In this document: piece by piece, positions 33,081-45,300 of the stretch | Layout: every line of letters starts with the position of its first letter | Position numbering within the stretch: the first letter of the stretch is position 1 | Assembly (NCBI GenBank): GCA_002245135.1 | Contig: NGBS01000886.1 | Coordinates: forward strand, 83,427 to 147,426 | DNA length: 64,000 bases | Direction of reading: 5' to 3' | DNA from: Proteromonas lacertae | Taxonomy: Eukaryota; Sar; Bigyra; Opalinata; Proteromonadidae | Position numbers and translations under genes: made by a program | The notes under the pieces: generated by a model | Database searches by the model: none | What the model saw: the letters and a program-made list of their open reading frames with translations, nothing else | What the model was told of the DNA's origin: nothing

Positions 33081-35760
33081 ATGTCGGATACTGATGATGA
33101 TTCTATGAATGATGATATTTCAGACAATAACTATGATGATGATGATGACGATGATGATGATAACTACGATGAAAACTTGAGTGATGAGGATGATTTTGAG
33201 GATGAAGAAGGAAATGACAATGAAGATAATGATGATGATGATGACGATGAAGAGTCAATGGATAGAATGAAAGCATTGTTGAGTAGTTATTATGGAAGTC
33301 AAAACAAGGAAGAAAACAAAGAGGATGTGAAGAACATTGATTCTGGCATTTTTGATTATAAAAGTTTTTTAATAGAAAATTTAAACAATGGTAAAATCCA
33401 AGATTTGATAAAAATCGATAAACAATATTCCAAAGAACTTTCATCCTATGATAGTGATATGCAAAGTTTGGTGTATGAGAATTATACAAAGTTCATATCG
33501 GCAACTGATACAATTAAAAACATGAAAACTCATATTGATGAAATGGAAACTGAAATGAAAAGCCTTCTAGAAACTTCCCATGTGATTGATAGATCCTCTA
33601 AATCAATGAGCGAAGCATTCAATGAAAGAAGAACAAAAATAGATAAATTAGTGGGAGTAAACCGAATGATTAAAAATCTTGAACAATTATTAGATTTACC
33701 CGTCATATTGAACAGATCCGTTGATTTAGGTGCATTTCAACAAGCAGTTGTATATTTCACTACAGCCAAAGTCGTACTAAAGAAATATGAGCATGTTCCA
33801 TCATTTAAGAATCTGTTGGATAAGAGTGAGAAGATAATGGAAGACTTAAAGGAACAATTGAAGAATGAATTAAATGATAATAAAATATCAATTAACTCTG
33901 TATATATTATATTAATTATATTAATTTTATTTAGTTATCTGAACATATCAAGCTGTTACTTCAATTAAACTATGATCCAATCATATTACGTAAACAATAT
34001 ATCGAATACTCCAAAAACCAAGTTAATGCGAAGAATTAAACTATTTTTACCTATTGAACAAAAGAAATACGTTGAAGTGGATGATGGTAGTAGTGATGAC
34101 GAGAATAACGATCCAGAGGTAGTAAGAATAAGAGATGGACAACTGAAAACATCCGAAATACCATTACTTCATTTTATACAAGAATTAGATAGATATTTCT
34201 TAGAATATTTCATTCAAATTGCACATCGATATGTTGAATTATTCCCTTATACTGTTAAAGAGAATGAAGATGAAATCAATCAAATGACATCAGAGTTATT
34301 TCAATTATACTTTAGAGCTGTGGATGCAAAACTTCAAAATGATATTTCAGGTGTAAATGCACATGTAAATAATAAAAATAATAATCAAAAATCATTATTT
34401 CATGATTTCTGTATTAGTTTACAACAATTTATAACTGATTGTCGAACTGCCCAATCAAATGTCCCTAATAGTGGAATTGTAGAATGTTCTAGAGGAATAG
34501 CAGAAAGTGCAATTCAATCACAATTAGACTTATCATTTGAATCATTCAGAAACAGTATAACGGATCTATTATTGGAACTACCAAATAAACTACACGATGA
34601 TAATAGTAATAATAATGATAGCACTTTGGATAATAAAATGAATTTAATGAATGATTTTATCAATGTAGTAATGAATAATTTGAAGAATACATTATTCAAT
34701 GTGAATGGATTATTAACCTCTATGACTGATTCATTAGCATCAATGGCACAACCATTCAATATGTTATACCAACAACATTTTCAACAAAGTATATTGTGGA
34801 TTTCCAGTGCATTTGGATGTATTGCAAGTAGAAGTCATCCAGGTAATTTCAAAGGTAAATTGTATGGAATTGAACAGCATGATAAAATGCCTTATCCAAT
34901 TTTACCACATTTATATTCAGTAAGTGAAGATATATTGAATATAGAGAAATCACCATCATTGATCTTGTTATTGTTAATTATTATAAGAGAATTTCAGAAT
35001 AGAGGAATAACAGAGAGTTTGAATCTATTAATTGAATTTTTACCCAATAATACATCCAGTTTAATTGATAAAAGAATGATTCATGAAGATATCAAATTAT
35101 CACATTTAATTCAATGTTTAAAATACAGCGAATCCAGTCTATTAGAATGTTATGTTAATACACAAAGTGAAACTTTAGGAAAATGGTTAGATAAAGCTGT
35201 AAGTAGCAACAACAATAGTGTAGATGTAAAAGATATATCAGATGGAATAATCCATTATATTGAAGAATTGCAATTCGTATGTAAAGAAATATCACCACTA
35301 TTTCATGTGAATGTATATAAAATGGAAGATGAACCAATATGGATATTAACTCCATTTAGTCCTGCAATGTGGGGATATAATGATCAATTAAATGATAATA
35401 CAACAAGTCCACATTCAAACCAAGAAGAAATAATAATGGAGAATAGGAATAAACTAGATACATTATCATTTGATAGAGATTCTTTATTGAATAGAGTGAT
35501 ATTTAATAGTTTAAAGATGATGTTAGAAGAAGTGAGAGAGAGTGTTTATACTCCCAAAGGATTTGGTCAATTAGAAACAGATATATCATTTGTTGAGATT
35601 GTTATTGCCTATATTCTTAGATGATACTCAGATAATTGATAATTTATTGTTATTAATAATGCAAGGTGCATTTGATCGATGTGGTGAAGCTGAAGAAGTG
35701 GATGGAGATAAGATTGTGGAGATAAGTAAATATACTTATGGATTATTGAATTGGAAATGA
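33081..35760 (+). CDS. VPS51: VPS51, GARP/EARP tethering complex subunit
   Basis: VPS51 links the GARP/EARP tether to SNAREs for endosome-to-Golgi transport. Exons 33081-33899 and 33935-35760. The N-terminus is strongly acidic (Asp/Glu runs, residues 1-60), followed by the family signature: RMKALLSSYYGS, SFLIENLNNGKIQDLIKIDK, SDMQSLVYENYTKFISATDT and KLVGVNRMIKNLEQLLDLP. The C-terminal half keeps ELDRYFLEYFIQIAHRYVE and DTQIIDNLL. Two single-base insertions break the frame, near 34036 (TT in AATTAAA) and near 35605-35610; protein similarity continues across both. I chose the ATG at 33081 (MSDTDDDSMND); an in-frame ATG at 33006 would leave only 12 bp to the divergent eIF2beta start. Corrected length is about 880 residues. 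Confidence 0.9.
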
Positions 35761-35861
35761 AATATATAAATAATTATCTTCCATTATTTTTTATTTTTTT
35801 GTTTTTTTTAATTTTATTCACAAAAACAACAATACAATTACAATTACAAAGAATCAATTAT

Positions 35862-36782
35862 TTACTTAGCAGCAAATGGTGGTGGAAGTCTTTTACTGCT
35901 TTTACCACTTGCTAATAACTTCTTCTTACTAAATTCTACATCATCTTCTCTCTCTGGTAACTTCATTAAACCTAAAGCATCATCTGGATGATTTTTCTTA
36001 TATTCCTTCATCAATCCTTTAAAGTATCTTACAGTTCTTACCTTAAGCTCTAATGTAGCATCCTTATCACATACTACTACTGACTTTGGATGTAATTGAA
36101 ATGCTGATACTGGACATATATGAGATATTGAACCTTCTACAATATTAGATAAAGCCATCGCATGCTTTGGACCACTTACAGCAACCATTAACTCATGAGC
36201 TTGCATTAAAGTATTAATACCGCAAGTTAAAGCTACACTTGGTACATTATTGACATTATTGTCAAATACATCAGCAAATGCTAATTTTGTTTCATAAGAC
36301 AAGGTCTTTGGTCTTGTGATTGAGTATAAGCTTGATCCTGGTTCGTTAAAGCCTACATGACCATCTTCACCAATGCATGTGACAAATAGATCAATACCAC
36401 CAAATGCTTTAATATCATTTTCATATCTATCACATTCAGCATCTAAATCTTCAGCATTTCCATCTAAGAAATGAACATTTTCAGGTGCAATTGAGATGAG
36501 ACTGAAGAAATGTCTGAACATGAATGTATGAGAACTATGTGGATGGCTTTCTGGTATTCCAACAAATTCTTCCATTGTAAATGTAACAACATTGGCAAAT
36601 GATACTTTACCTTCTTTAGCAAGTTGTGCTAAATTCTCATAAATACCAACTAATGATCTACCTGTTGATAAACCAAGCACAAATGGGTAAGCAGTGTCTT
36701 TATATTCATTAATACATTTGGCAATATAATTAGCTGCCCAAACATTCATTTCTTTATTATCATGAGCTATGACAAGACGCAT
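35862..36782 (-). CDS. Glucosamine-6-phosphate deaminase (NagB/GNPDA family)
   Basis: This family converts glucosamine-6-phosphate to fructose-6-phosphate and ammonia in amino-sugar catabolism. The single exon encodes 306 residues, slightly longer than usual (about 266-290) because of a basic C-terminal tail (KKKLLASGKSSKRLPPPF). Motifs include VLGLSTGRSLVGIYENL at the phosphate-binding loop, GIPESHPHSSHTFMFRHFF, and GEDGHVGFNEPGSS with the Asp, His and Glu of the catalytic loop. The other catalytic region reads FTMEEFVGI where the family has FNMDEYVGL, so the usual proton-abstracting Asp (Asp72 in E. coli NagB) is Glu. The protein may still be active or may have changed role. Confidence 0.92.
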   Translation of the reverse strand: MRLVIAHDNKEMNVWAANYIAKCINEYKDTAYPFVLGLSTGRSLVGIYENLAQLAKEGKVSFANVVTFTMEEFVGIPESHPHSSHTFMFRHFFSLISIAPENVHFLDGNAEDLDAECDRYENDIKAFGGIDLFVTCIGEDGHVGFNEPGSSLYSITRPKTLSYETKLAFADVFDNNVNNVPSVALTCGINTLMQAHELMVAVSGPKHAMALSNIVEGSISHICPVSAFQLHPKSVVVCDKDATLELKVRTVRYFKGLMKEYKKNHPDDALGLMKLPEREDDVEFSKKKLLASGKSSKRLPPPFAAK

Positions 36783-37041
36783 TTTGACTATTAGAATTTA
36801 AATGAATGGATTTTAAAGATTAAAAAGCATTATTAGATAGAAAATAAAATTAATATGCAAAAAATGATAAAGATAGAGTATATAAAGGTGTACATACGAT
36901 GAAAATGAATAAAACTGCTAGAAGATTCTTTGAAATATATCCGTTTCAAACACATGTAATTTTTTGACTTTCTTCATAAAATAGAATGAAAACAATATCA
37001 TAAACAATATTTATATAGATGATTATCAATAATAATGATTT

Positions 37042-38438
37042 TTATGCACATTTTTTCTCTTCTCCTGAGTTCATTCTATGAAATAGTTTTGCTTCTTCAA
37101 CAATAAGTTTTCTTAATTCAGTTTTCTCTTGTTCTATACCCATAGTTGGCATTTGCTCAAATGGGAATGACATTGCGGTTGAAGTTGTTTCTTTTGATGG
37201 TCTTCTTACAGCTTTTATATATTCATGTTCCAATGCATCTTTCACAGTAATTCTCTTCTTTGGATTAAACTTCAACATCCTCTCAAGAAGGTCAATAGCT
37301 GATTTCTCAACATAAGGGTATAATATACCAAAATTAATAGGAGATCTATAATCTAACTTTGATAAATAATTTCTAATCTTCTCATCCTTAATCTCAGCAA
37401 TATCTTCAGCACTGGGAGTTCCAATCACATCAAATATCCTTTGTACTTGATGAGTAGTTTTATTAAACTCATCTTCACTCACACTATCACGTGGTTTACC
37501 TGGAGGTCTATTGGACAATGGATAGCAAGTAGCACCAGGGAATAATGGTTTAGCTTTTTTACCTTCAGGATCAAGTGTTTGTATTAATTCAGCCATAATA
37601 CAACCAACACTCCACATATCGATTTGTGCATTGTAATAAGACTCTAACAAACACAATTCTGGAGCTCTATACCATCTTGTTACTACATGTTGTGTTAGTG
37701 GTTTTTGATCATTACTGGATTTAGATTCGTTTTTATCTGGCTTTTCTTTCATATCGTGAATACCTGCTCTTGCAATATCCTCCTGTTGATCGTGGTAAAA
37801 TGAAGCATCTATTTGTCGAGCTAAGCCAAAATCGATGATTTTCAAATCGCATTGTTCACTCATTAAGATATTGGAAGGTTTTAAATCACGATGAACTATT
37901 CCTGCACTTTGCATGTAATATAAACCACATAACATTTGATATACTATATATTTTACATGAGTTGCTGACCAACCTGTTATTTTACGAGAATTTTTAACTA
38001 TTCTAGCTAAATCCCAACCACCATAATCTTGTATTACCCACAAATTCGTGAAGGATTCTGGGTTAGGAGGCACTAATACATCTCTATTTATTTTTACATA
38101 ATTGTCAACTTATACCTTATCTTACAGATATTTCGATGATTGCACTGTCTTAAAATTGATATTTCCCTAAGAGTTCTTTTAGCATCGGTACGAGTTTGAA
38201 AAACGTTTTCTATGACTTTTATAGCCACTCTATTCGAAGATAAAAAACAATCTCAATACTTTCCTCCAGTTGTTCTATCTGTACTTTCATATACTATACC
38301 ATAAGCACCTTTGCCAATTTCCTTATCAATCTTATATCTTGTACCAATTTCTTTTGGTGTGTCTTGTGGAAGGTCTTCCATCCAAAATTCATCATCCTAT
38401 GGTAATGTAATAGGCACAAAATATACTGAATCACTCAT
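37042..38438 (-). CDS. MAP kinase-like Ser/Thr kinase with non-canonical activation motif
   Basis: Exons 38438-38427, 38396-38260, 38229-38116 and 38083-37042 join in frame to give about 434 residues. Kinase motifs are intact: IGKGAYGIVYEST (Gly loop), KVAIKVIENVF (VAIK Lys), GIVHRDLKPSNIL (catalytic loop), KIIDFGLARQ (DFG) and VVTRWYRAPELCL (APE). CMGC/MAPK features include RDVLVPPNPESF, the CMGC insert (VQRIFDVIGTPS) and SPINFGILYPYVEKSAIDLL. The activation segment is about 35 residues longer than in ERK and has LTQHVVTRWY where MAPKs have TxY directly before VVTRWY. The Tyr of the dual-phosphorylation motif is thus His. It may be regulated differently from classical MAPKs. Confidence 0.9.
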
Positions 38439-38815
38439 CTGACTAATATAAACGATAGATTAAGCTTAAAATCAATAAAGATACTATTAGAAGTGAAACT
38501 GTAATTTTCAGTCGGTTATGCGGTTCTCTGAGTTTCTATGTTTTTGAGGTAAATTTGTTAAAATAGAATTGAAATCATTAAATATGAATAAAATATTCAT
38601 GTAGACATAATGAGAAGATTATTGAATTGACAAAAAACACATTAACTCATTCGAAGATTTGTGTTCTACACACAGATTTTTGATTTTATAGATGATTTTA
38701 GTAAATGGTGCTTAGTTATATTATTTTTAATGATTTTTTTCTTATTTTGGTTGAATTAATAATAAGATTTTTGAGGAGAGGTAATTTCATGTAATTTATA
38801 AACCGTAATTTACAC
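38439..38815. promoter_or_regulatory. Shared divergent promoter region, no gene seen
   Basis: This 377-bp AT-rich stretch separates the kinase and depalmitoylase start codons. Both promoters must lie here. I find no obvious paired motif or RNA gene. Confidence 0.5.
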
Positions 38816-39755
38816 ATGAGTTTGGTTGGTTATCTTTGCTGCTTATTGTGTAGGAACAACTGTAATAAATCAAAAGTATCAGCACCATTCACTTTTTTCC
38901 CACCAGATCCGCCTGGCTGTATAGTAATTGGTTATGATCTTTTCAATAGACACCGTAAAGTTGAATGATAAGGGTGAATACGAGTTTTCCTCATTAAGAA
39001 AATACTCAGAATCATATAAAGACTTATTTCATCTAAGGTTGATAAAGGTTTCAAAGAAGAGCAGTATTATGACTTTGTTTATCAGAAACACAAAGGCAGA
39101 GTATATAAATTATATGTTTATAATGTCATATTTTAGATACACTCTGTTATATTCTCATGGCAATGCTAGTGATTTAGGTCATTTATTAGATACTTTAATA
39201 TTTATATCCCAAGAGTTGTGTGTTAATGTAATGGCATATGATTATGCTGGCTATGGTAGTAGTAACGGTAAACCTCACGAAACAGTCGTTTTACAAGATT
39301 GTGATGCTGTTTATCATTATTTGATATCAGAACTACAAATATCACCAAAACAGATAATAGTTTATGGAGTAAGTATTGGAAGTGGTCCTACCTGTCATTT
39401 AGCATCTCATTTTGATGTAGGTGGAATAATAATTCAATGTGGAATATTATCTGGATTTAAAGTAGTGAATTTAAACACCTGTGGTTGCTTTGATACGTTT
39501 AAGAATTATAATGAAGTGAAGAGGATAAAGTGCCCTGCTATGGTTATGCATGGACAGAAAGATACAGTTGTTAATGTCTCACATGGAAGGAAATTGTTCA
39601 AATTGATTCCAGAGAAATACCGAGTTTTGGCTTGGTATCCTGTCAATGCAGATCATAATGATATTATTGAAAAGAATACTGATGAATATTTGTTGAAAAT
39701 GACACAGTTTCTTGCTTATTTGAAGAATCATCAGAATGAGGTGGAATGTATCTAG
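38816..39755 (+). CDS. ABHD17-type alpha/beta hydrolase, probable protein depalmitoylase
   Basis: ABHD17 proteins remove palmitate from membrane proteins. Exons 38816-38918 and 38950-39755 encode about 302 residues. The N-terminus MSLVGYLCCLLCRNNC has four Cys, like the palmitoylated Cys cluster that anchors ABHD17. The hydrolase core shows LLYSHGNASDLGHLL (oxyanion region), MAYDYAGYGSSNGKP, the nucleophile elbow YGVSIGSGPTCHLA, MVMHGQKDTVVN with the catalytic Asp, and ADHNDI with the catalytic His. A possible 21-nt intron (39116-39136, gtttat...tttag) has no stops and is a multiple of three; removing it gives YINYIYTLLYSHG, closer to family spacing. Confidence 0.87.
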
Positions 39756-40424
39756 TGAAATTACTTCTTTTAGGATAATAAATTTAAGTTTAAATGTGAT
39801 TTTTTAGTGATATTTTATGTGTAGGTTTGATTACCTCAAATATTTAGTTTCAGTTTTACATTTTATCACAATATATAGTGATTATACAAGCATAGTTACA
39901 TTCAAGATATTATATTAAACAAATAATCTACATAATAAACACACTCAAAAGAATTTGATGTGTGATTTTAACCTTTACGCTTTAGAAATAGGATTTTCAT
40001 CTTTATAATCACTTTCATATAATAAGCACAATATAATCTACTATATAAGCTATCTAACTACCAAAAAGTAATTCATTATATATTTTTAAAAACAATATCA
40101 TTGCCGTATGATTCTTTAATCTCTACAATCATTGTTTATTGTTAGTATTCATCAATAAAATATCTACATGTAAAATTCAAAACCAAAAGATTCCAAAATT
40201 TTGGTTAAAACACCCAAAAATTGATATGGTGTTTCAATATTTTTCGCAACACCTATTTTTTAATTGAATGTGATTGGAAGTTTCTAAGGATCTTTTCTTT
40301 GATTAATTCCTGTTTTAATATTTATTTATATGTATATATTATTTATAATATAATATCTTTGATATTACTTTTCAGATTTCACCATTTAAACACATTTTTA
40401 TTCTAATCTTTATAGATTTAAAAC
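39756..40424. other. Intergenic, AT-rich, no gene seen
   Basis: This 669-bp stretch between two plus-strand genes holds only short chance reading frames rich in Phe, Ile and Tyr. I see no RNA gene, repeat or conserved motif. The last ~50 bases must contain the ArfGAP promoter or leader. Confidence 0.5.
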
Positions 40425-41648
40425 ATGTCTCGTTTAGATAAGAAAATAAAGGAACTGAGAGCACTTCCTGCCAATAAAAAATGTTTTGATTGTGGTGGTA
40501 GTGTATAGTAACTATTCTTTACTCAATTTAGGGTCCAACATACTTAGTTCGTGACTTTGAAATATTTGTTTGTTCCACTTGTGGTGGTATTCAGTATAGT
40601 CATATTTTTAAATGTTTAATAGTCGTAACTTTCAACATACTGTTCAAGGTATCACAATGGTAAAGTTAACAATGGATGATATAAAGAAGATTGAAGCTGG
40701 CGGTAATGAAAATGCAGCAAACAAATATTTAGCCGAATATGATGGTCAAATAAAGAAACCTACAAGTAGTTCAGACACAAATGCAGTAAATAGTTGGATA
40801 GAAGCAGTATTTGTAAATGAAAAATTCGTTAAAGGAGGTAGTAAGAAGAATAAGAAGGGAAAGAAGAAGCACGATTCAGATGATGATGATGATGATGACG
40901 ATGATGATGATGAAGAGGAAGAAAAGCCAAGGAAAGGTAAGAAAGGTAAGAAGAGTAAGAAAGACGATTCAGATGATGATGATGACGATGATGAAGATGA
41001 CAAACCAAAGAAAAAAGGAAAAGGCAAAAAAGGTAAGAAAGATGATTCAGATGATGATTCTGATGAATCTCCAAAAGGAAGAAAAGAGAAGAAATCAAAA
41101 GGAAGTGCTTGGGACTTTGATGAAGATGATGATGATGCACCAAAGAAGAAAGGCAAAGGAAAGAAGGGTAAAAAAGGAGGAGATGATGATGATGATGAAG
41201 ATGACAAACCAAAGAAAAAAGGTAAAGGCAAGAAAGGAAAGAAGGATGAAGAGGAAGATGAAGATGATGAAGATGATAAGCCAAAGAAAAAAGGTAAAGG
41301 TAAGAAAGGTAAGGAAGAAGAATTACCTGAAGATGATGAAAGTGATAGTGAAGATGATAAACCAAAACCAAAAGCTGTATCTCGTATAAAGACAAAGAGT
41401 CTTAAAGACCTTAAAAAGATGAAGAATAAAGGAGGTGATGATGATGATGATGAAGACGAAGATGATGCTCCTAAAAAGGGTAAAGGAAAAGGTAAGAAAG
41501 GAAAGAAAGGAGGTGATTCAGATGAAGATGAAGATGATGAACCAAAGAAAGGAAAGAAAGGTAAAAAGAGAAAGAAACAAGATTCTGATTCAGATGAAGA
41601 TGAAGATGATGAACCAAAGAAAGGCAAGAAAGGCCAAGAAAGGCAAAC

Positions 41649-41686
<38 letters not shown>

Positions 41687-42184
41687 AATGCCTTTGGAGA
41701 TGATGATGCTGACTTTGGATTTGATGCACCAGCTGATGATGGTGGTGCTTCTGCAGGTGGACCTCCAGCTAAAACAGCTGATGATTTAATGAATATGTTT
41801 GATGATTTATTACCACAACCAGCTCCACCAGCACCAGCAGCTGCTCCTCCTCCACCAGCTTATCCAGGATACCCACCACAACCAGGTTATCCACCTCAAC
41901 CTGGATATCCTCCACAACCTGGCTATCCACCAGCTCCAGGTTATCCACCAGCACCAGCATATCCAGGATATCCTCCACAACCAGGTTATCCACCACAAGC
42001 ACCACCTGCAGCTCCACCAGCTGCTAATCCATTTGCTGCACCACCAAGAGCTCCTGCACCTGCTGCAAATCCTTTCGCTGCTGCTCCAAGAGCACCTGCT
42101 CCTGCTGCTAACCCATTCGCTGCAGCACCAGCTGCTCCAAGTAATCCATTCGCATCAGCTGGAACAAATAATCCATTTGCATAA
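40425..42184 (+). CDS. ArfGAP with charged Lys/Asp repeat block and NPF-rich tail
   Basis: Exons 40425-40502, 40532-40593 and 40623-42184. The N-terminal 120 residues form an ArfGAP domain: KKCFDCGGSGPTYLV, then DFEIFVCSTCGGIHRNF, completing the CxxC...CxxC zinc site with the catalytic Arg, then HTVQGITMVKLTMDDIKKI. It should stimulate GTP hydrolysis on Arf. Residues 150-420 alternate acidic runs with KKKGKGKKGKK-type basic runs, a tandem repeat at DNA level. The C-terminus has PGYPPQ repeats and five NPF motifs (41 residues from NPFAAPP onward, ending NPFA), the ligand of EH domains in endocytic adaptors. One extra C at 41634-41635 breaks the frame inside the repeat; deleting it restores KKGKKGKKGKH. 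Corrected length about 566 residues. Confidence 0.88.
40850..41690 (+). repeat. Degenerate tandem repeat encoding alternating Lys- and Asp-rich runs
   Basis: About ten imperfect units of the type (GAT)n followed by AAA/AAG/GGT-rich DNA. Each unit encodes an acidic run of 5-12 residues plus a basic run such as KKKGKGKKGKK. The purine-rich strand bias also opens long chance frames on the complementary strand. Confidence 0.85.
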
Positions 42185-42320
42185 AGTTTATATTTTATTA
42201 TTATTATTATTTTTTTATGTAAATTTTTAATTAGTTTTTATGTGGAAAATAGTTATTTAAAATAATCCCTCCCCTAAAAAAACATGAAAAATAAACATAA
42301 ATCTATTAATTATATTTGAA

Positions 42321-45300
42321 TTAACTGAAATTATCTTCTAAATCACCTTCATTTGCTTTATCTATATTAGCATCAGCTTCAACTGTAGTAAAATCTAAGA
42401 AGTGAGATGGTCTATGAGTTTCATTATAGAATTCTTTGGGAATATCTAATTTCAACGAGTATTTCATTTCATTCGAGAAACTAATACCAGTGAAATTATA
42501 ATTCCATGACCTTTCTTCTGGTACTAAGAAACTACCCATAAACTTCTCACTCAATAATAATTGAGATTTTTCATAAAATGATTTACTATAATTCTTATCA
42601 TCTAATGTGGGAGTTTTAGTTTTCTTTGCCCATTCAATTCCACTCTTATTAATATGATAACAAGCAAAAGAACAAGAACCTGGTGTAAATGATACAGTTA
42701 ATATAACAGCAGTATCAATATTCCATTCACTGAAATTCTCTAAGAAGTTCTTATGGGTAATAATATCAGAAGGTGGTAAGATTGTATTTTCAGTTGGTTG
42801 AGTATGAATCCAACCTAATGGTTCCATATCTTCTAATATTTCATGAGTTGGATATTGATCAGGAATCTTTACACTGTTCTGAGTTCCCATTTGTGGTGGT
42901 AAAACAATACATCTAATCTCTTTCACTTTGTTATTATCTACAGGACTATAACCATAGATTAAACCACAAATCTCTGTTCTTGTATCAGCAATACATATAA
43001 ACTTCTTTAATACATTCTTTGGCATGACATAAGTAAATCCTTGTTCCTGAACTTCATCTGAATTAATATAAATATTATTTGTTCTTGTATATAAGTTACT
43101 ATTCGCTCTAATTCTCCATTCAGTTCTACTAGCGAATGTATTTTGTTCATATCTACTGGTTGTTGTAACAATGATTTCATCACCATGAATATTCGTTGTT
43201 TTAGTTGTAACAGCTGTTAATTGACTTTGTTCTTTGTTTTGTTCTTCAATTTCTGCGATTTGTTGTCTTTGTTGAGATGGTGGTGCTATTTCCATACCTA
43301 ATATAATATCTCTCACTTCTGATTGAGTTAATGATGTTACATTCACATTATTCTTCTTACCATATGCTTCTAATACTAAATTCTTTAAATCAACTTCTAC
43401 TTTAGACCATTCTTCATCTGTCAATGATGGCCAAGTATGATTTGGTTGTGTTATTACTGTTTTATCAGGTCTTAAATATATCTTTGTCTTTTCTGTACTA
43501 ACATCAATAGCTCTTAATATTAATATCAATCTAGAGAATGCTGTATAACTTGATATTGATTTTAACCAATCATCATAGATATTAAACATCACCATTTGTG
43601 GTTCTGTTGCTTTAGCAATCATATCTCTATATTTATCAACTTTAATACAAGCATGGAATGGTAATTGCATTTCACTTCCTTTAATAACAATATTTGGGAA
43701 ATCCAATAAATTCACTTCTAATGGATCTAACATACCTTTACGAGTAACTATAATCTGACGTGGTTGTTCTTCAACAGGTAAACTACGAATCAATGCAGCA
43801 ATTTCTTCAGCTGTTTTCCATTTAGCCAAAGAGGTTAAACGCTTTTGACCAGCCCAAACACTAGTATGAATGATTTTCATATAGAATTGACCTGTTCTTG
43901 GGTTTAATATGAATATAGCACCATTTACTGGTGTAGTAGTGTAATTACCTTCAAATGTACGATGAACTGTAACTTTATACACAACTGAATCATCGACAAA
44001 CCAAATGATTTGATTACTAAATAATTCACCATAATTCTGACTATTTAAATAAGGTTCAGTTGCTTCAGAACTATATAATTGTAAACCTTTTCTTATTCTT
44101 TCTCTTAATACAAATAGTGCAGGATTAGCTTTCATTATCTTTGATAAAGCTTGTTGGAATAATGTCTTAGAACCAGTAAACCAATTACCATAAGCAGAAT
44201 ATAAATTATACGCTAAATCAACAGCAATCATTACACCAGTAGCTGATGGATAAGTTGACATATTATCACTTGTATAATCAAGGAACTTTGCTCTTGAATA
44301 ACGTTCAATATCATGGGAATCATAATCACCCCATCTTAACTGAACATCTAACCAATATTTACTACTAACTGATGCATTGTATTCGTCTTTCTCATCTTTC
44401 AATAAACTGGGTGATGACATTCTCCACTTCTTACTTGCCATTAAGACAATATCTGCACAGGAACTATTCATTTTATAACTCTTTCTTGGATGAATTGTTT
44501 CTTTTTGAACTGTTTCTATTTCTAAAGCATCTAATTCTTGATCAAATACTTGACATAAATCCATTACAATACCTTCATGAATCTTCTGCCATAAATGTGC
44601 TCTAAATATTTGAATTAATGATATTTTCAATGTTGGAATTTTACCATGCATAAATATACCAGTCAAATCCAATTGTACTTGGAATCCAACATATACATTG
44701 GCTCTATTAATAGTAGGTGACCACCATAATGTAAATCTTCTATTAGGAATTTGATTCAAACCTGATCTTTGAGCATTTGTCAATTTCTTAAACTTCATAC
44801 TTTCTTCAAAACCAGAGGCTTTTTCCCAGAATAAACCTTCCCAAGTGGGAAAATAAGTACCTTTAAATAATGTATGTTCTAATATACCTTCTACACCACC
44901 TAATGCTTGAATCATATCAGTTCTATAATTATTCAAATTCCATAATTTACCATCATGTCGTTGATGCGTCCACCAGAATGGATTATGTCTTAATATTTGA
45001 TACTTTTTGAAATCTGTTCTCACTCTCCATCCTTTATCATATGCTAATGTGTGTCTATCCTTCTGGAATAGTGTGTTAATACGTGGAATACCTCTATCCC
45101 ACGAATCTTCTAAATCTTCTAATGTTAATCTTCGATTCTGTTCATTAGCTTCTTGTCTCTTTTGTGCATATTCTGCCCATACTCTTTGACTGTCTATAAA
45201 CTCACTTTCCCATGGTTGGATGTAACGATATAATGTTGGAATTAATTGATCTTCTTCATGACTCATACCTATTCTGAAATTAGTCACTCCAGCATCAGTC

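Noticed and set aside
33103-33489. His/Tyr-rich minus-strand frame opposite the VPS51 start
   Set aside because: It is the complement of the GAT repeat encoding the acidic N-terminus of VPS51.
40746-41729. A 327-codon open frame on the minus strand, Ser/Phe-rich, opposite the ArfGAP repeat
   Set aside because: It is the complement of GAT/AAG-type repeat codons, which contain no stops when read in reverse. Its composition is artificial, while the plus strand continues a clear ArfGAP gene.
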